Part shown: piece by piece, positions 45,945 through 54,284 of the stretch | Layout: every line of letters starts with the position of its first letter | Numbering within the stretch: the first letter of the stretch is position 1 | NCBI RefSeq assembly: GCF_008107725.1 | Contig: NZ_VIRN01000064.1 | Location: forward strand, 434,001 to 498,000 | Length of the DNA stretch: 64,000 bases | DNA from: Marinobacter sp. BW6 | Lineage (GTDB): Bacteria; Pseudomonadota; Gammaproteobacteria; Pseudomonadales; Oleiphilaceae | Direction: 5' to 3' | Made by a program: the position numbers and the translations under genes | Notes under the pieces: model-generated | The model's database searches: none | Seen by the model: only the letters and a program-made list of their open reading frames with translations | Told to the model about the DNA's origin: nothing

Positions 45945-47645
45945 GTGGTTTCGCAGTCAGATAACGAAGTTTCCCAGAAACTGAAGGCCCTCAGGGAGAA
46001 ATTTCTCAAACGGGCACGTGAGGATATCCGGGAATTGAGTACCTATGCGGAACAGACCCGGTCTGGCACGCTTTCCGCAGAAGCCCTTATTCGCTGTTAT
46101 CAGTCTCTGCATCGGCTGGCCGGCTCGGCAGGTACTTTTGGGCTCCCAAAGCTGGGGCAGGAAGCCCGCTTACTCGAAAAAAAGCTCAAAAGCCAGGCCG
46201 AACAGTTGGGGGACACACCTGAAGTTCATCGCCAGTCGATTGAGGTGCCCGAAGATTTCGCCGACGGTATCGATACTCTTGCTGAGCTTGTTGAGGTAAA
46301 GGCGGAGAGTTCCGGAAACCCGGCAGCGAAACAAACCACGTTGGTCGCGGAGAACCGAATTGATGGCAGCCACGGTATGCAGGTTCGTATACTGCTTATT
46401 GATGCTGATGCCAGCGGAGCTGTCGGTTCTCTCTCGGCTGAATTGGCCCGGTACGGTTTTATCTGTCAATTCGTGGACGAACGGGACGAGAAAGCGTTGA
46501 AAACCGCTGTGTCTAAAAGTGGCAGTGCTGCATCCGTTCTTTGTCGGGATTCGATCTTACCAACAATCATGCCTCTGGTTATCAGCCAGAGAGGAGAGGG
46601 TTCGCGTCGCCGGCTACCGGTGGTCGCCATAGGCGATGACGACACATTTGATAACAACTACCTTGTGGCAAAAGCTGGCGCGTCGGCATTTTTTTCAGCG
46701 CCGATCAACGTGCCTGAACTAGCAGAGCGTATAGAGTCTCTGGCTATTGAGCGAAGCTCTGGCGTCAATGGTCGCGTTCTGATTGTTGAGGACGACATTG
46801 AGCTGGCGGAACACTATTGTCTGGTCCTTCGCTCGGCGGGGATAGAGGCTGAACCTCTGACCAGGCCTGACCGCCTGATGGCAGAGCTCTCCGCGTTTCA
46901 GCCGGACATCGTACTCATGGATGTCCAGATTGGTGCCTACTCGGGTGTAAATCTCGCCCGGCTCATCCGTTTTGAATCCCGCTGGCTAAGCCTGCCGATC
47001 ATCTATCTTTCGTCCGAGGACGATCGAGACAATCAACTGGAGGCCCTGTCCCAGGGGGCAGACGAGTTTCTTGTCAAGCCTGTTTCGGATGACTACCTGG
47101 TTCGTTCAGTGCGCATCCGTTGCTATCGGGCACGACAACTCTCTGATCTGATGAATCGCGACAGTCTCACAGGACTGCTCAAGCATTCCCTGATCAAGCA
47201 GGAGCTGGAAAAAGAACTGGCTCGGTGCCGCCGCTTCGGGCACGCTTCAAGCGTTGTCATGATTGATCTCGATCACTTCAAACAGGTCAATGATACCTGG
47301 GGTCATCGACAGGGCGATATTGTGATACGGGCGCTTGCAAATCTGTTACGGAACCGCCTGAGAGAAACCGATATCATTGGTCGCTACGGTGGTGAAGAGT
47401 TCGCGGTGGTGCTTCCCGATTGTTCGGTGCAGGCTGCAATGGCTGTCATTAAGGGAATTGGGGAGAGCTTTTCCGAACTGGCCTTTTCTGTTGGCGACAG
47501 CGCTTTTCATGTGACCCTCAGTGCGGGAGTCTCGGAAATCAATGATTTCGTCAACGGAGACGACGCTCTGGAGGCAGCGGACCAGGCGCTTTACCATCGG
47601 AAGCGGGAGGGGCGCAATGGCGTTACCATTTATCGCCCGGATTAA
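45945..47645 (+). CDS. Hpt-REC-REC-GGDEF diguanylate cyclase
   Basis: Residues 1-100 are a histidine-phosphotransfer domain with the phospho-acceptor in SLHRLAGSAGTFGLPKL. Residues 150-270 are a receiver that looks degenerate: the phospho-acceptor region reads SVLCRDS with no clear aspartate-Ser/Thr-Lys geometry. A second, intact receiver (about 280-395) has VEDDIELAE, IVLMDVQIG and FLVKPVS. The GGDEF domain has GRYGGEEF and an inhibitory RETD site. The start is GTG 45945 behind GGGAGA. It diverges from the kinases and is the likely output of a phosphorelay making c-di-GMP. Confidence 0.92.
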   Translation: MVSQSDNEVSQKLKALREKFLKRAREDIRELSTYAEQTRSGTLSAEALIRCYQSLHRLAGSAGTFGLPKLGQEARLLEKKLKSQAEQLGDTPEVHRQSIEVPEDFADGIDTLAELVEVKAESSGNPAAKQTTLVAENRIDGSHGMQVRILLIDADASGAVGSLSAELARYGFICQFVDERDEKALKTAVSKSGSAASVLCRDSILPTIMPLVISQRGEGSRRRLPVVAIGDDDTFDNNYLVAKAGASAFFSAPINVPELAERIESLAIERSSGVNGRVLIVEDDIELAEHYCLVLRSAGIEAEPLTRPDRLMAELSAFQPDIVLMDVQIGAYSGVNLARLIRFESRWLSLPIIYLSSEDDRDNQLEALSQGADEFLVKPVSDDYLVRSVRIRCYRARQLSDLMNRDSLTGLLKHSLIKQELEKELARCRRFGHASSVVMIDLDHFKQVNDTWGHRQGDIVIRALANLLRNRLRETDIIGRYGGEEFAVVLPDCSVQAAMAVIKGIGESFSELAFSVGDSAFHVTLSAGVSEINDFVNGDDALEAADQALYHRKREGRNGVTIYRPD

Positions 47646-47651
47646 GGGTGT

Positions 47652-48806
47652 TTGCTGTCAGTGAGTGGTGGTCGTTTGAAAGCGCTAATCCTGGAAGATG
47701 ATGATCTGGTTTCCGAGCTGCTCGAGACCGTCGTTGCCGGATTGTATCCCGGTGCAGTGGTAAAGGTCGCTGACACGTTGGGTGAGGCTGTCGTCCAGGT
47801 TGGTCGCAGCTCTTTTGACCTGTTTATCACCGACTGGAACTTGCCAGACGGGGCGGGTCTTGATCTCGTTAAAAAGATCCGGAAAACCGACCGGGACGTG
47901 CCCATCGTGATGGTTTCCGGCCGCTCTGACCGTGATTCCGTGCTTCAGGCTGCGCATTTCGGCATTGATGGATACATGACCAAACCGTTTGATGTCCAGC
48001 AACTCCATGAACGACTGGTAAAGCTGCTTAAGCCCTCGAACGCGCCGCCGCAAGATGTTTCGGTATTGTTGAAAAATTCTCTGGAAGAAGTCGTGCAGTT
48101 ACCCTCCGATATGGACCCGGCGGATGTTCTCGAGCTAATGGACCGCCAGGAAGAGTTGTCTCCTGCCCAGCTTGCTGAGCGCTGGCGTGAAGAGGCCAGT
48201 CTTATTGCACGGTTGATGGATGTTGCTAACAGCACGTCGTTTCGACGAACGGGAAAACCGGTAGAAACGCTCAGGGATGCGATATCGTCAATGGGCGTGG
48301 CTCTGGCCCTGAATCAGGCCCTGGCGCTGTCCCTGGATGTGTCCAATAAGCTGAAGCACGATGCGCTCCGCGATCTGGCAAAGAAACACCACGAGGAAGC
48401 CTTAGACGTCGGCAAAGAGGCGCATCGGCTGGCAATCCGGTTAAAAGCCCCCCCGGTTATCCTTCAGAAGGCAGGTTTGCTGAGTCGGCTAGGAGAGCTG
48501 GCAGTGTTGAAGGTTTTGAACCAATACCTGAGCTTGGGCGGGACCCTGGAAGCTGACGAGGCAGAGCAACTTTTGAAACAGTGGGCCCAGCCTTACGGCA
48601 ACCGACTCAAAGTGCAGTGGCGTTTACCGCTGGGCCTGCGCGAATTGATAGGGTCGGTGCACCATTTACCAAACGACTGCACGCGGGAAGACAGAATTAC
48701 CATGCGTGCGGCGGCCTTGCTGGCTGGCGGGAAGCAGGATGCTGAAGAGTGTCGAAGGCTTCTCAGAAGGCTGGGCATGGACACTGAAGAATTAATCAAG
48801 GACTGA
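47652..48806 (+). CDS. Receiver-HDOD response regulator
   Basis: The receiver has acceptor D61 (FDLFITDWNLPDGAGLD) and YMTKPFD. From about residue 140 there is an HDOD-type region (LIARLMDVANSTSFRRTG; LRDAISSMGVALALNQALAL) that lacks the HD metal residues, as usual for HDOD. Such proteins act by protein contacts in signalling or motility. The start TTG 47652, six bases after the cyclase stop, is provisional; GTG 47661 and TTG 47676 are alternatives. Confidence 0.85.
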   Translation: MLSVSGGRLKALILEDDDLVSELLETVVAGLYPGAVVKVADTLGEAVVQVGRSSFDLFITDWNLPDGAGLDLVKKIRKTDRDVPIVMVSGRSDRDSVLQAAHFGIDGYMTKPFDVQQLHERLVKLLKPSNAPPQDVSVLLKNSLEEVVQLPSDMDPADVLELMDRQEELSPAQLAERWREEASLIARLMDVANSTSFRRTGKPVETLRDAISSMGVALALNQALALSLDVSNKLKHDALRDLAKKHHEEALDVGKEAHRLAIRLKAPPVILQKAGLLSRLGELAVLKVLNQYLSLGGTLEADEAEQLLKQWAQPYGNRLKVQWRLPLGLRELIGSVHHLPNDCTREDRITMRAAALLAGGKQDAEECRRLLRRLGMDTEELIKD

Positions 48807-48809
48807 TGT

Positions 48810-49211
48810 ATGAGTGCTGTTAGCGACCGTGAAATCACCCGAGTGCTTTACGTCGAAGATGATCCCGACATTCGCGCAATTGCTGAAATCGCTCTCCAGG
48901 AAATTGGCGGTTTTGAAGCCGCTCTCTGCGAGTCCGGCGCGGTCGCTGTCGAGACTGCGCCAAGCTTCGAGCCAGAGCTTATTCTACTGGATGTCATGAT
49001 GCCGGGAATGGACGGGCCCTCGACCCTTAAAGCTTTGCGAGAGCTCGATGGGATGGCCGAAATCCCGGTGATCTTTATGACGGCACGGCTGCAAAACTCG
49101 GAAATTCGCGAATACCGGGAATTGGGCGCCTTGGGTGTGATCCCGAAGCCGTTCGATCCGATGACCCTCTCGGACCAGATTTCACGGATTCTGCGGGACG
49201 CCCGGGATTAG
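48810..49211 (+). CDS. Single-domain response regulator
   Basis: A bare 133-residue receiver with E16/D17/D18, acceptor D61 (LILLDVMMPGMDG) and the lysine in VIPKPFD. It has no output domain, so it should act by protein interaction or as a phosphate relay or sink between the nearby kinases and the Hpt domain. It starts three bases after the HDOD gene and is the third gene of the divergent operon. Confidence 0.92.
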   Translation: MSAVSDREITRVLYVEDDPDIRAIAEIALQEIGGFEAALCESGAVAVETAPSFEPELILLDVMMPGMDGPSTLKALRELDGMAEIPVIFMTARLQNSEIREYRELGALGVIPKPFDPMTLSDQISRILRDARD

Positions 49212-49305
49212 AACAGGAGTGCCTCGCCTGCTCTGGAAAGGTGCGAACACGGCTAATTTCCGGTAGTCTGGCCGGCCCGAGCCATGTTTGATTGATGAGG
49301 TAGCT

Positions 49306-49626
49306 ATGTCATCCTCCCCGTCCCGGGACGAACTGAAAGCCAAGCTGAATCTCGAGACTTCCCGCATCCACTGGCAGGAATTACAGACCTATTTTGCCCG
49401 CGGGCAGGTGGTCAGGGTGGCTCCCGAGTTGGATCTGCTTGAGGTTGCCACCCAGTTGGCAGCGGACAACAAGACACGTTTCGAACAATGGATGAACGAC
49501 GGCCTTGTGGGCGAAGTGGCGCCGGATACCGCGCAAATCTGGTATGACCGCAATGCGGAGCTCTGGGCGGTGGTCATCGCGCCCTGGGTTCTGGTTCAGG
49601 ACAGGTCAGGTCATGTTCTGCACTGA
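49306..49626 (+). CDS. DUF2288 family protein
   Basis: This is a 106-residue cytoplasmic protein with the DUF2288 signature LKAKLNLETSRIHWQELQTY, followed by FARGQVV and ending with LWAVVIAPWVLVQ. The function of the family is unknown. ATG 49306 follows GAGG. The next gene begins 12 bases after the stop. Confidence 0.87.
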   Translation: MSSSPSRDELKAKLNLETSRIHWQELQTYFARGQVVRVAPELDLLEVATQLAADNKTRFEQWMNDGLVGEVAPDTAQIWYDRNAELWAVVIAPWVLVQDRSGHVLH

Positions 49627-49638
49627 CAGCCCAGCGCC

Positions 49639-50007
49639 ATGAAGCTCCATTATTTCCACGGCCGTAGCCCGCTCCGGGACCTTGTGATGGTGAATGACGG
49701 CCAGCGGGTTGAGCTGCATATCCGGCCTGTTGGCGATGGTCATTGGGGGCTGGTGGCATTGGCGGGGCCTGATAGGGGGCGGCCTGATGGCCAGTTCTGC
49801 CGGGGCCCCTGGCCAACCCAGGCTCGCGCTGAATCGGTTCTGAGAAGCGTTGCCGGCACGATGATGGGAAAAGGCTATGATCCAAAGCCCGGTGACTATG
49901 TGGTGTGGTCCGTTTCTGCCCAGCGCCTTGCCCGCACCATCGGAACCCCTGAGGCGGAACAAGCCAGCCCCGAATCCGACCTCGACCAGTTCAAACCCCT
50001 TACCTGA
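49639..50007 (+). CDS. Small cytoplasmic protein of unknown function
   Basis: The 122 residues have no signal peptide or membrane segment. A tryptophan- and glycine-rich middle (DGHWGLVALAGPDRGRPDGQ) and a basic stretch (TQARAESVLRSVAGTM) might form a small nucleic-acid-binding or beta-sheet fold, but I do not recognise a family. It lies between the DUF2288 gene and lysO on the same strand with short gaps, suggesting one operon. Confidence 0.6.
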   Translation: MKLHYFHGRSPLRDLVMVNDGQRVELHIRPVGDGHWGLVALAGPDRGRPDGQFCRGPWPTQARAESVLRSVAGTMMGKGYDPKPGDYVVWSVSAQRLARTIGTPEAEQASPESDLDQFKPLT

Positions 50008-50037
50008 TATCCATCCCTTCTGTTGTTTGAGGACACC

Positions 50038-50946
50038 ATGCTGACCGGAGCCCTGCTCATTCTTGCTCCCCTGTTCCTGGGGTTTGCCATCGCCCTCAAG
50101 AATCGCTGGGCCATGACCATGATCCATTACACGGTAGAGGGCCTGGTCTACTTTATCCTGTTGCTGCTCGGCCTCGGGCTTGGCCAGATGGAGGGGCTGG
50201 CGGCGCAGCTGGGCGGCATGGCTGGCCAGGTGCTGGCGCTGGTATTGGTGCTGTTTATTGCCAACATGATCGGGCTCTGGCTGTTTCACCGTTGGCAGCC
50301 AATGTCGGTTGAGCGGGTGGAAGGCAGTGTCAACCCGGGTTACCGAAGGCTGTTCCTTGCCGGCCTGAAACCCCTGGTGGCGGTCATCGCCGGCCTTCTG
50401 GCCGGGTACTATCTCTTGCCGGACATGCCCATGGCGGAACAATTGGCCACCTGGGCTCTGATGTTTCTGTTGTTCCTGATTGGGCTTCAGTTGCGTAATG
50501 CTGGCCTGTCGTTGCGCAAGCTACTGATGAATCGTCAGGGCCTGGGTATTGCCCTGGCTCTGACGCTCAGCTCCCTGGCGGCCGGGGCTTTATTGATACC
50601 CTGGCTTGGGCTGCCCTGGCATGACGCCCTGGCGGTCGCTTCCGGGTTTGGGTGGTACTCGCTGTCCGGCATTGTGATTGGCGAGGCCCTCGGGCCAGCC
50701 TGGGGCGGTGTCGCTTTCCTGAATGATGTGCTCAGGGAGATTGTAGCGCTGGCCATTATTCCGCTGCTGATCGCCAACCGACCGGCAATGGCCATCGGTT
50801 ATGGCGGCGCTACCGCCATGGACTTCACCCTACCGGTAATCCGCAGCAGTGGCGGGCTGACCTGTGTTCCGGTGGCTATCGCCTCCGGTTTCTTGCTGTC
50901 TTTTCTGTCGCCGGTGCTGATGGGGGTATTCCTGTCTTTAGGTTAA
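50038..50946 (+). CDS. lysO: Lysine exporter LysO family protein
   Basis: A 302-residue inner-membrane protein with about eight to ten helices. The LysO/YbjE (DUF340) motifs are present: ASGFGWYSLSGIV, FLNDVLREIVAL and GATAMDFTLPVI. E. coli LysO exports lysine and its toxic analogue thialysine. ATG 50038 is chosen over TTG 50023 because GAGGA is well placed before it. Confidence 0.9.
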   Translation: MLTGALLILAPLFLGFAIALKNRWAMTMIHYTVEGLVYFILLLLGLGLGQMEGLAAQLGGMAGQVLALVLVLFIANMIGLWLFHRWQPMSVERVEGSVNPGYRRLFLAGLKPLVAVIAGLLAGYYLLPDMPMAEQLATWALMFLLFLIGLQLRNAGLSLRKLLMNRQGLGIALALTLSSLAAGALLIPWLGLPWHDALAVASGFGWYSLSGIVIGEALGPAWGGVAFLNDVLREIVALAIIPLLIANRPAMAIGYGGATAMDFTLPVIRSSGGLTCVPVAIASGFLLSFLSPVLMGVFLSLG

Positions 50947-51048
50947 ATTGACGCGGTGCAATGCAAGTTGCGGTTTTACGGGTAGTATGTGAAACAGTAA
51001 ACTAGCTCTATTGACAAATGTTAATGTCTTAGCCCGGTCCGGAGCCTG

Positions 51049-52008
51049 ATGCAACGCCGTGAATTCCTTGGTTTATCGATAGCAGCCGGACTGTCCGCCG
51101 CCGGATTGCCGGGTTGCAGCGATTCCGGCCCTCTAAGATTCGGAATTCACCCCTGGGTTGGCTACGAGCCGCTCTATCTCGCCGACGATTTTAACTGGCT
51201 GCCGCCTACGGTCGGCCTTAAACCGGGTACATCTGCAAAAGAATCCATGGAAGGGTTGTTGTCCGGAGCGCTTGATGGGGCGGCACTGACTCTGGATGAA
51301 GTCATACGGGTCCGTTCCAGAGGTTTGGAGCTGGTTGTGGTTGCTGTCGCCGATGTATCTGCGGGTGCTGATGTACTCATGGTCAAACCATCGATCCCGG
51401 AGCTGTCGGCCCTCAAGGGGCAGCGAATTGCGGTGGAGCTGGAGGGTGTCTCAGGCATTATGCTGATGGAAATCCTTGAGGTAGCGGGGCTTGGCCAGAA
51501 CGATGTCGTTAAGGTGGATTTGCCGGTAAGCCGGCATGCGGAGGCCTGGGCCCGGGGGGAAGTGGATGCTTCGGTATGCTACGAGCCAACAGCTTCGGTA
51601 ATCGAAAACGCCGGTGGCGTTCGGCTTTTTGATAGCAGTGACATTCCGGAAACCATTTTCGATGTGCTGGCGGTGACTCGGGAAGCAGCAGACAGGAATG
51701 CCCGCGCCGTCCGCGATCTGGTGATAGGGCACTTTACCGGTCTGCAGCATCTGGTGCGAAGTATGCACGATTCGGTATACAGAATTGCGACCCGTCAGCG
51801 CATCAGCCCGGATGAGGTCCGGGCTGCGTTAGCCAATGTTATGCTGCCGGATCTGGCCGCAAACCAACGCTACCTGAGCGCAGCCGGACCCATCGAAGCT
51901 ATGGCCAAGTCACTCTCCCGTCTGATGCTTTCCGAAGGGATGATTGATCAGAATCCGGGCATCCAGAGTCTGTCAGACCCCTCGTTTTTGCCAGCGAGAG
52001 TCCCTTGA
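51049..52008 (+). CDS. NMT1/THI5-like (NitT/TauT-type) solute-binding lipoprotein
   Basis: A lipoprotein signal with lipobox LPGC (cysteine about residue 23), preceded by MQRREF, leads into a periplasmic binding fold of the NMT1/THI5/TauA type: FGIHPWVGYEPLYLADDF, LDEVIRVRSRG and VDASVCYEPTA. No permease or ATPase lies nearby. Instead its stop overlaps the start of a sensor cyclase, so it probably presents a ligand to that sensor rather than feeding a transporter. Confidence 0.87.
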   Translation: MQRREFLGLSIAAGLSAAGLPGCSDSGPLRFGIHPWVGYEPLYLADDFNWLPPTVGLKPGTSAKESMEGLLSGALDGAALTLDEVIRVRSRGLELVVVAVADVSAGADVLMVKPSIPELSALKGQRIAVELEGVSGIMLMEILEVAGLGQNDVVKVDLPVSRHAEAWARGEVDASVCYEPTASVIENAGGVRLFDSSDIPETIFDVLAVTREAADRNARAVRDLVIGHFTGLQHLVRSMHDSVYRIATRQRISPDEVRAALANVMLPDLAANQRYLSAAGPIEAMAKSLSRLMLSEGMIDQNPGIQSLSDPSFLPARVP

Positions 52009-54284
52009 ACGGTCGCCGGTTTGCTATCAGTCTGTGTCTGCTGGTCGTCACGGAGTTACTGGCGATTGCCGCAGCCAATGCTGATGAAACGCTGACCCTG
52101 GGCGTCTTTGCCTATCGGCCAGACCATGTGCTCCAGGAACGCTACCAACCCCTGACCGACTACCTGTCCCGGGAAACCGGCATCACTATCAGGCTGGAGG
52201 TTCTCAACCAGGAGAATATGAGCCGGGCGATTGCCGCCAACCGGCTGGATATTTTCCTCACCAACCCCAGTCATTTTCTGCTGATCCGCAGCGAACGCAG
52301 TTTGACCGGTGTGCTGGCTACGCTGGTAAGGCGCTCCGGAGAATCGTCGACCGCAAGTCTTGGCGGTGTTGTTTTTACCAGGGCCGGACGCGACGACATT
52401 GAGCATCTTGCCGACCTCCATGACAAAACTATTGCCTCACCCGGTGTTCATTTTCTTGGTGGGTACCAGACTCAGGTTCTGGAACTTCTGGATGCCGGCA
52501 TTGATATCCGGAGAGTGAACCTGATTCGTTTCCTCGGAACTCACGACCGAGTCGTTCGTTCGGTACTGTCAGGTGATGCGGATGTGGGTTTCATCCGTAC
52601 CAGCATCCTGGAACAGCTGGCACAGGCGGACCCCGATCTGTTTACCCGGGTGAAGGTTCTGAATCGTCAGAGGCTGTCGGGGTTCCCGTACGTTGTTTCA
52701 ACCCGTCTATACCCGGAATGGCCACTGGTGGCGCTTCCCCATGTGAACGAGCGGGTTGTGCGAAGGATCGCCTCGGCGCTTTTTGCCATCGAACCCGAGG
52801 ATGATGTTGCGATGGCCGTGGGCATTGCCGGCTTTTCGCCACCTGCGGATTACCAGGCCGTTGAGCACCTCGCCCGCACTTTGCGGGTGCCACCCTACGA
52901 TCAGGTGCCACAATTAACCTGGGTCGATGCGTTGCACCAATATCGGCTCTGGGTATTTACCATTCTGGTCCTGGTTATGCTGTTGTTTACCTCGTCTTTG
53001 TGGCTTGCCCGGAGCAAGCGCCAGCTCGCAGCGGAGCAGCGTCGTTTACGCCAATTGATCCGGGGCTGGCCGCAGCCAGCCCTGATCATTCAGGATGGTC
53101 GGTTCAGTGATACCAACCGTGCTTCCGTAGATCTGCTCCGGTATCGCTCCAGTGAGTCGTTGATCGGCAAGGATCTTTCTGTTTTTTCTCCCGAGTACCA
53201 GCCAGATGGACAATTCTCCCGTCATAAACTGACGCATATGCTGACGCGGGTTTCCAGTGGCCAAGTGGAGCAATGTGAGTGGGTTCTGAATCGCTCTGAC
53301 AGTACGGAAGTCTGGGTGGAACTTACCATGGCACCTGTCCACACCCAGGACGAACGGGAGGCGTTCATCCTCTGCTCGCTATACGACATCACCCGAAGAA
53401 AGCGCGCGGAACAGCGCCAGCGCCTGGCTGCCAGCGTGTTCGAGTATGCTCGCGAGGCCATTTTCATTACTGATAATCACGGTATGGTGATTGATGTGAA
53501 CGATGCGTATCTGGCGATTACCGGCCGGCCACGCAACCAGGCTATCGGCCGTTTACCGCCACTACCGGTGGATGAGGGCAGCGGCATTTTTGCCAGTGCA
53601 CGAGCCCAGGGCTTCTGGTCCGGGGAATTCGCCAGCAGACGCTATGATGGTATGTCCATTACCTTATCGGTAACCGTCAGCAGTGTCCTTGGTGAGCACA
53701 GTGACGTCTCTCATTTTGTTGGTATTTTCAGTGATATCAGCCGGCTCAAGGAGCAGGAACGTAAACTGCGTATCATGGCCCATTACGATTCCCTGACGGG
53801 GATGCCGAATCGGGTTCTCTTTGCTGACCGACTACACCAGGCCATGGCGCTGGCACGCAGGCAGAATGGCCAGTTAGCTGTGGTCTATATCGATCTTGAC
53901 AAGTTCAAGCCAGTTAATGACGCTTTTGGCCATGACGCAGGAGACCAGTTGCTGGTGGCGATCGCCGCTCGAATGCGCTCGGAGCTCCGGGAAGAGGACA
54001 CTCTGGCCCGTATCGGGGGTGATGAATTCGCGGCTATTGTGACTAATATTCAGGAGGAATCCGCTCTGGAAAGCCTGCTTGGGCGGATGCTGGCGCGCGT
54101 GGCCGAACCGGTCTGGGTAGCCGACCACAGCCTGGAAGTGTCGGCGAGTATCGGTTACACCCTGTTCCCGCAGCCAGAAGATCTGGACGGTGACCAGCTT
54201 CTGCGACAGGCCGACCAGGCCATGTATCAGGCCAAGCACCGGGGCCGTAACCGTTACGTGCGGTTTTCTGCACCTACCGGCTGA
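52005..54284 (+). CDS. PhnD-type binding domain, PAS-PAS-GGDEF diguanylate cyclase
   Basis: Signal peptide (LCLLVVTELLAIAAANA), then a PhnD-like periplasmic domain (about 27-290; LTLGVFAYRPDHVLQERY, DIFLTNPSHFLLI) of the phosphite/phosphonate-binding type. One membrane helix (WVFTILVLVMLLFTSSLWL), two PAS domains (about 345-465 and 470-590), and a GGDEF domain with RIGGDEF and an RxxD site (REED) follow. The start is TTG 52005, overlapping the lipoprotein stop. The C-terminal end overlaps the convergent transporter gene by 31 bases. Confidence 0.93.
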   Translation: MNGRRFAISLCLLVVTELLAIAAANADETLTLGVFAYRPDHVLQERYQPLTDYLSRETGITIRLEVLNQENMSRAIAANRLDIFLTNPSHFLLIRSERSLTGVLATLVRRSGESSTASLGGVVFTRAGRDDIEHLADLHDKTIASPGVHFLGGYQTQVLELLDAGIDIRRVNLIRFLGTHDRVVRSVLSGDADVGFIRTSILEQLAQADPDLFTRVKVLNRQRLSGFPYVVSTRLYPEWPLVALPHVNERVVRRIASALFAIEPEDDVAMAVGIAGFSPPADYQAVEHLARTLRVPPYDQVPQLTWVDALHQYRLWVFTILVLVMLLFTSSLWLARSKRQLAAEQRRLRQLIRGWPQPALIIQDGRFSDTNRASVDLLRYRSSESLIGKDLSVFSPEYQPDGQFSRHKLTHMLTRVSSGQVEQCEWVLNRSDSTEVWVELTMAPVHTQDEREAFILCSLYDITRRKRAEQRQRLAASVFEYAREAIFITDNHGMVIDVNDAYLAITGRPRNQAIGRLPPLPVDEGSGIFASARAQGFWSGEFASRRYDGMSITLSVTVSSVLGEHSDVSHFVGIFSDISRLKEQERKLRIMAHYDSLTGMPNRVLFADRLHQAMALARRQNGQLAVVYIDLDKFKPVNDAFGHDAGDQLLVAIAARMRSELREEDTLARIGGDEFAAIVTNIQEESALESLLGRMLARVAEPVWVADHSLEVSASIGYTLFPQPEDLDGDQLLRQADQAMYQAKHRGRNRYVRFSAPTG

